A stretch of 8,690 nt of DNA from Candidatus Moranbacteria bacterium CG_4_9_14_3_um_filter_42_9 (lineage in GTDB: Bacteria > Patescibacteriota > Minisyncoccia > Moranbacterales > UBA2206), in contig PFVN01000026.1 in the NCBI GenBank assembly GCA_002790635.1, positions 1-8,690 of the forward strand, read 5' to 3'. Below the pieces are notes generated by a model. That model was not told where the DNA came from, ran no database searches, and was given only the letters and a program-made list of their open reading frames with translations. The position numbers were made by a program, and so were the translations under genes. Positions 5,081-8,690 of the stretch are shown here, piece by piece. How positions within the stretch are numbered: the stretch's first letter is position 1; each line of letters starts with the position of its first letter.

Positions 5081-6160
5081 ATGGACCACCAAACAACAAA
5101 AATATACGAGGAATTAAAAACAAAAATTAGAGGTGTGCTGCCGGAAAGTCTGCTACCCGATTTTGAACTACAAGCGAAAGCAAGTCTGGTCAAAGAAATT
5201 CGTGAGTTGAAAAAACAAAAGAACGCGGTAATTTTGGGACACAATTACATGGAACCGGTGCTGTTTTACACAGTACCGGATTTTCGTGGAGACTCGCTGG
5301 CCCTAAGTAAACGCGCGGCAGAAACCAACGCCGATATTATTGTTTTCTGCGGGGTGGGTTTCATGGCTGAAACAGCAAAAATACTAAACCCCACAAAAAA
5401 AGTTTTAATTCCATCACAAAAGGCCGGATGCTCCCTGGCCGAGGGGATCAAAGCCGAAGATGTCAGGTGGTTAAAAAAACAATTTCCGGGCTTGCCGGTT
5501 GTTACTTACATTAATACCTACGCCGACGTAAAAGCGGAAACTGACGTAGTTTGCACATCAGGCAACGCGGTAAAAGTTGTTGAGTGGGCTTGCAAAGAGT
5601 TCGGCACCAAATCGGTAATTTTCTTACCGGACAAATACATGGCAGAAAATATCGCCAACGAAACAAATCGCAAAATATATTTTCCGAACAAAAATAATCT
5701 AACAGATACGCCCAACTATAAAAACGTTCCTACAATAATAGGTTGGAATGCGCGCTGCTATGTTCATGAACAGTACACCGTCGATCATGTTAAAGATTTG
5801 CGAAGTTCTTTCCCAGGAGTAGAGATCTTAGCCCATCCTGAATGCCCTCCCGATGTAGTTAAAGTTTCGGACTTTTCGGGCAGTACCTCAAACATGGTTG
5901 AGTACGTAGAAAAACACGGGCTTAACAAAAAGATCGCACTACTTACCGAATGCTCCATGGCCGACAATATCCTGGCCAATCATCCTGAAGTTAACAACAA
6001 TTTGATCAGAATGTGTAACTTACGCTGCAAGTACATGAACACAATTACATTAGAACAAACTCGCGATGCGCTTTTGCACGAGCAGTATGAAGTAAATGTT
6101 TCGGAAGACATTCGAAAACGGGCTTTGTTGTCTGTCACCAGAATGCTTCAGATAGGCTAA
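5081..6160 (+). CDS. nadA: quinolinate synthase
   Basis: Condenses iminoaspartate, made by NadB, with dihydroxyacetone phosphate to form quinolinate, using an oxygen-sensitive [4Fe-4S] cluster. The 359 residues contain the three cluster cysteines at C117 (SQKAGCSLAEGI), C226 (GWNARCYVHEQYT) and C316 (CKYMNTITLE). There is an extra Cys four residues before the last (MCNLRC). Other signatures are LGHNYMEPV (52-60), RGDSLALS (69-76), FCGVGFMAETAKIL (89-102), INTYADVKA (144-152), VCTSGNAV (157-164), PDKYMAEN (183-190) and AHPEC (251-255). The family usually has Ser or Thr where Y147 stands in NTYADVKA. The 1-nt gap after nadC and 2-nt gap before nadB imply one transcript and coupled translation. 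The iron-sulfur cluster suggests the host lives with little oxygen or protects the enzyme. Confidence 0.97.
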   Translation: MDHQTTKIYEELKTKIRGVLPESLLPDFELQAKASLVKEIRELKKQKNAVILGHNYMEPVLFYTVPDFRGDSLALSKRAAETNADIIVFCGVGFMAETAKILNPTKKVLIPSQKAGCSLAEGIKAEDVRWLKKQFPGLPVVTYINTYADVKAETDVVCTSGNAVKVVEWACKEFGTKSVIFLPDKYMAENIANETNRKIYFPNKNNLTDTPNYKNVPTIIGWNARCYVHEQYTVDHVKDLRSSFPGVEILAHPECPPDVVKVSDFSGSTSNMVEYVEKHGLNKKIALLTECSMADNILANHPEVNNNLIRMCNLRCKYMNTITLEQTRDALLHEQYEVNVSEDIRKRALLSVTRMLQIG

Positions 6161-6162
6161 AC

Positions 6163-7728
6163 ATGGAAACAGAAGTTTTGATAATTGGATCGGGAATAGC
6201 CGGAGCGGTTGCAGCGTTGAGTCTTGCGGATTGTGGTATAGAAACCACTGTTGTGACCCGCGCTCAACGTGCCGAAGAATCTAACACTTTTTATGCACAA
6301 GGTGGGATTGTTAGCGAAGGAGAAAACGACTCGTGGGAAAAACTTAAGGAGGATGTTTTGCGGGCGGGTGGCGGGATGACCAATCCGATTGCCGCGGAAA
6401 TCTTAGCTAAAGAAGGTCCTAATTTGGTGAAGAAAATGTTGATCGATCGGGCGGGGGTAAACTTTGACCAGAAAAATAATAAACTAGCGCTAACCCGCGA
6501 AGGAGGCCATGGCGAGTATAGAATAGTTCACAGTACCGACGCTACCGGAAAAGCAATTGCAATAGCACTGACCGAAGCTCTAAAAAAACACCCTAAAATC
6601 AGGCTTTTAACCGGCTTCACGGCAGTCGACTTACTTACTCCGGCGCATCAGTCGGAAGATCGTTTAGCGGTTTACGAACCACTGTCTTGTGTAGGTGCGT
6701 ACCTGCTTAACCAACGGGATGGTACTGTACTTAAATGTATCGCTAAACACACAATTTTAGCCACCGGCGGCTTAGGACAGGTTTACGAATTTACTACCAA
6801 CCCGATAGGCGCAAGGGGAGACGGGGTCGCAATGGCCCATCGAGCAGGAGCGCGCGTGTCAAATTTAGAATACATACAATTTCACCCCACGGCATTTTTC
6901 CATATACAGGCGCCAAGATTTTTAATCACGGAAGCTGCTCGAGGCGAGGGAGGAAAATTGACCGATGCAGAAGGCATACCGTTTATGCATAAGTATGATC
7001 CGGAAAGAAAAGATTTGGCCACACGTGATATTGTTTCCCGTGCTATTTACCGTGAGATGATGTCGCACGATACAAAATGTGTCTATCTGGATTTAAAAAG
7101 TTATATATCAAAAGAAAAAATTCTTTTAAGGTTTCCGACGATTCGTGAAACTTTACTTAAGTACAATATAGACATCACTAAAGATTTGGTTCCGGTTGTT
7201 CCTGCAGCCCACTATTCGTGCGGAGGAATTTGGACCGATGCGCAAACATCGGAAACTACCATTATCAATTTATATGCTGCAGGAGAAGTAGCTTGTAACG
7301 GTCTTCATGGGGCTAATCGTTTGGCCAGCACGTCACTTTTGGAGGGTGTCGTTTGGGGAAAACGGGCAGCCGAAGAGATTATAAAACGCGTAGAAAACAA
7401 AACCGCTTATGTTTCTCAAAACATAGGCAGGACAAAGCCTTGGGAAAATTTAAATAATCCCGATCCGGACCCGGCGCTAATTGCACAAGATCGCCGGTCA
7501 ATTCAGGGAACTATGTGGAATTATGTCGGGCTCGTGAGAACAAAAGAACGGTTGGCGCGTGCCCGCATAGAGCTGGGGCACATTGAACGCTCGATCGAGC
7601 ACTTTTACCAAAACAGCAAAACCAACGATGAGTTGCTTGGTTTAAGGAATATCGCAAAAACCGCTGTCCTGATTACTGAGGCTGCTTGGGAAAATAAAAT
7701 TAGCGCGGGCTGCCATTACCGCGAGTAG
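6163..7728 (+). CDS. nadB: L-aspartate oxidase
   Basis: FAD enzyme that oxidises L-aspartate to iminoaspartate, using oxygen or fumarate as acceptor, and feeds NadA. 521 residues, normal for the family and related to fumarate reductase and succinate dehydrogenase flavoproteins. The N-terminal dinucleotide motif is IIGSGIAGAVAALSLAD (7-23), followed by ESNTFYAQGGI (39-49). Further signatures are REGGHGEYRIVHSTDATG (112-129), ATGGLGQVYEFTTNP (200-214), GDGVAMAHRAGA (219-230), EYIQFHPTAFF (236-246), ITEAARGEGG (255-264), ATRDIVSRAI (286-295), AAHYSCGGIWTDA (348-360) and YAAGEVACNGLHGANRLAST (371-390). Likely substrate-binding residues H241, R288, H350 and R386 are kept. The C-terminal helical domain ends in GCHYRE, slightly shorter than homologues that continue a few residues past this motif. 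Third gene of the nad operon. Confidence 0.97.
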   Translation: METEVLIIGSGIAGAVAALSLADCGIETTVVTRAQRAEESNTFYAQGGIVSEGENDSWEKLKEDVLRAGGGMTNPIAAEILAKEGPNLVKKMLIDRAGVNFDQKNNKLALTREGGHGEYRIVHSTDATGKAIAIALTEALKKHPKIRLLTGFTAVDLLTPAHQSEDRLAVYEPLSCVGAYLLNQRDGTVLKCIAKHTILATGGLGQVYEFTTNPIGARGDGVAMAHRAGARVSNLEYIQFHPTAFFHIQAPRFLITEAARGEGGKLTDAEGIPFMHKYDPERKDLATRDIVSRAIYREMMSHDTKCVYLDLKSYISKEKILLRFPTIRETLLKYNIDITKDLVPVVPAAHYSCGGIWTDAQTSETTIINLYAAGEVACNGLHGANRLASTSLLEGVVWGKRAAEEIIKRVENKTAYVSQNIGRTKPWENLNNPDPDPALIAQDRRSIQGTMWNYVGLVRTKERLARARIELGHIERSIEHFYQNSKTNDELLGLRNIAKTAVLITEAAWENKISAGCHYRE

Positions 7729-7741
7729 GAAAGACAAAAAG

Positions 7742-8690
7742 ATGGGGGTAAAGATCGGTATTGCACAATTAAAAGTTTACGCAGGGTCGCCACTTGAAAA
7801 CTTGCAGAAAATTCTTGAGTTTATTTATCAGGCGAAAAAGCAGGACTGCGACCTGGTCATATTCCCGGAAATGGTTGTACCGGGGTACATGCTTTCGGAT
7901 TTGTGGGAAGACACAGCGTTTGTTACAGAATGCAACGCCTTAAACAAACAGATTGGGGCCGCATCACGGGGAATTTCGGTAGTGTGGGGAAACGTACTAA
8001 CCGATCCTCGTCAGTCGATTTTTGATGAAACACGCGTATCCTTTGGTAACGATGGCCGCCTAAGAAAATACAACGCCGCATTTGCCGCACAAAATAGTCT
8101 GTATGTAGAAAATCAAACAGGGTTCTTGCAATTTAATAACAAAACTATTTTTCCGCAAAACGGGGCCGCGATAAAGACACACGAACCCTTGTACCGCGAA
8201 TTTGAGGATCAACGACACTTTATTTCTTCAAAGGAATTATCTCAGCAAACAAATATACCCGTTGAAAATTTTATAAATCCTTTTGAGTTGCAAGGCGTAC
8301 AAAGCAACTACAAATTGGGAGTGGCCATCTGTGAAGACGTTTGGATTGGCGATTATGTGTATAACGGAAAAACACTGAATCCGGTAAAGATATTGGCAGA
8401 AAAAGGGGCGGATATGGTCGCAGTAATTTCAACATCACCTTACGGATTGCGCAAAGAGTTTGCCCGCGAACGCAATATTTGGCGGGTGTTTAACGAGCTA
8501 CAAAAAGCAAATCTTAATGTCCCTCTAGTCTATGTAAACGCTGTAGGTACGCAAAACAACGGTAAGAACGAGTACGGATTTGAAGGGCACTCGACTATCT
8601 ATGATTCCGCAGGAAACAAAGTTTTTAGTGCGCCGGCGTGGAAAGAAGGTTTGTTCGTCCACACCGTTTCTTTAGTAAAAGAAAAACAAA
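7742..8690 (+). CDS. nadE: glutamine-dependent NAD+ synthetase, N-terminal part (cut by window edge)
   Basis: The frame is open from ATG to the right edge (316 codons). The visible part is the nitrilase-fold glutamine amidase domain, which supplies ammonia to the synthetase domain that amidates nicotinate adenine dinucleotide. The catalytic triad is visible: E43 in VIFPEM, K145 in AAIKTHEPLY, and C197 in GVAICEDVW. Other marks are YREFEDQRHFIS (151-162), which matches the YREFDD.RHF of the long two-domain NadE class, KGADMVAVISTSPY (221-234) and NAVGTQNNGKNEYGFEGHS (266-284). The C-terminal ATP pyrophosphatase domain with its SGG.DS motif should lie beyond the edge, so a stand-alone amidase cannot be excluded by sequence alone. 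The start lies 13 nt after nadB with an AGGAAAG upstream, making it the fourth operon gene. Confidence 0.88.
   Translation, partial: MGVKIGIAQLKVYAGSPLENLQKILEFIYQAKKQDCDLVIFPEMVVPGYMLSDLWEDTAFVTECNALNKQIGAASRGISVVWGNVLTDPRQSIFDETRVSFGNDGRLRKYNAAFAAQNSLYVENQTGFLQFNNKTIFPQNGAAIKTHEPLYREFEDQRHFISSKELSQQTNIPVENFINPFELQGVQSNYKLGVAICEDVWIGDYVYNGKTLNPVKILAEKGADMVAVISTSPYGLRKEFARERNIWRVFNELQKANLNVPLVYVNAVGTQNNGKNEYGFEGHSTIYDSAGNKVFSAPAWKEGLFVHTVSLVKEKQ

Noticed and set aside
4347..5979. Several minus-strand open frames of 60-100 codons opposite nadC and nadA
   Set aside because: They are antisense shadows of strongly conserved genes, with no start signals or recognisable products.

Overview
This window looks like a chromosomal segment from an uncultured bacterium of moderate-to-low GC content that uses the standard genetic code. 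Small compact genes, very short spacers, -10 boxes almost touching start codons, a YkuD-type L,D-transpeptidase remnant and an orphan lipoprotein would fit a Candidate Phyla Radiation (Microgenomates/Katanobacteria-like) or Chloroflexi-related lineage. That placement is only inference; no rRNA or tRNA gene is present to anchor it.

Left part (1-2446). A short C-terminal tail of a plus-strand gene enters at the left edge, possibly a HEPN-type helical protein. Facing it is a minus-strand pair: a multi-membrane-span glycosyltransferase-like protein (GT-C/PMT-like) followed, with an ATGA overlap, by a class I SAM-dependent methyltransferase. Together they look like part of a cell-surface or lipid-linked glycan pathway.

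Middle part (2437-4206). Diverging from the glycosyltransferase is a wrecked L,D-transpeptidase gene. Its N-terminal tail and membrane anchor are split by a one-base frameshift, and a large internal deletion joins the linker directly to the catalytic SHGC tail. Next comes an unrecognised lipoprotein with its own clear promoter, strong ribosome-binding site and hairpin terminator. On the other side of that terminator a minus-strand DedA/VTT-family membrane protein converges on it. Its start region holds a 21-bp direct repeat that carries a -10 box, and the transcript may be leaderless.

Right part (4144-8690). This is an NAD de novo biosynthesis operon in the order nadC-nadA-nadB-nadE. It is driven by a TTGACA / extended -10 promoter overlapped by two inverted repeats that look like operators. 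NadB oxidises aspartate to iminoaspartate, NadA condenses it with dihydroxyacetone phosphate to quinolinate, NadC makes nicotinate mononucleotide, and NadE amidates the deamido-dinucleotide. Gene spacers are 1, 2 and 13 nt. NadE is cut by the right edge with only its glutamine amidase (nitrilase) domain visible. The adenylyltransferase step (nadD) is not in the window. No stretch longer than about 150 bases lacks a gene, and no RNA gene, IS element or CRISPR array was seen.
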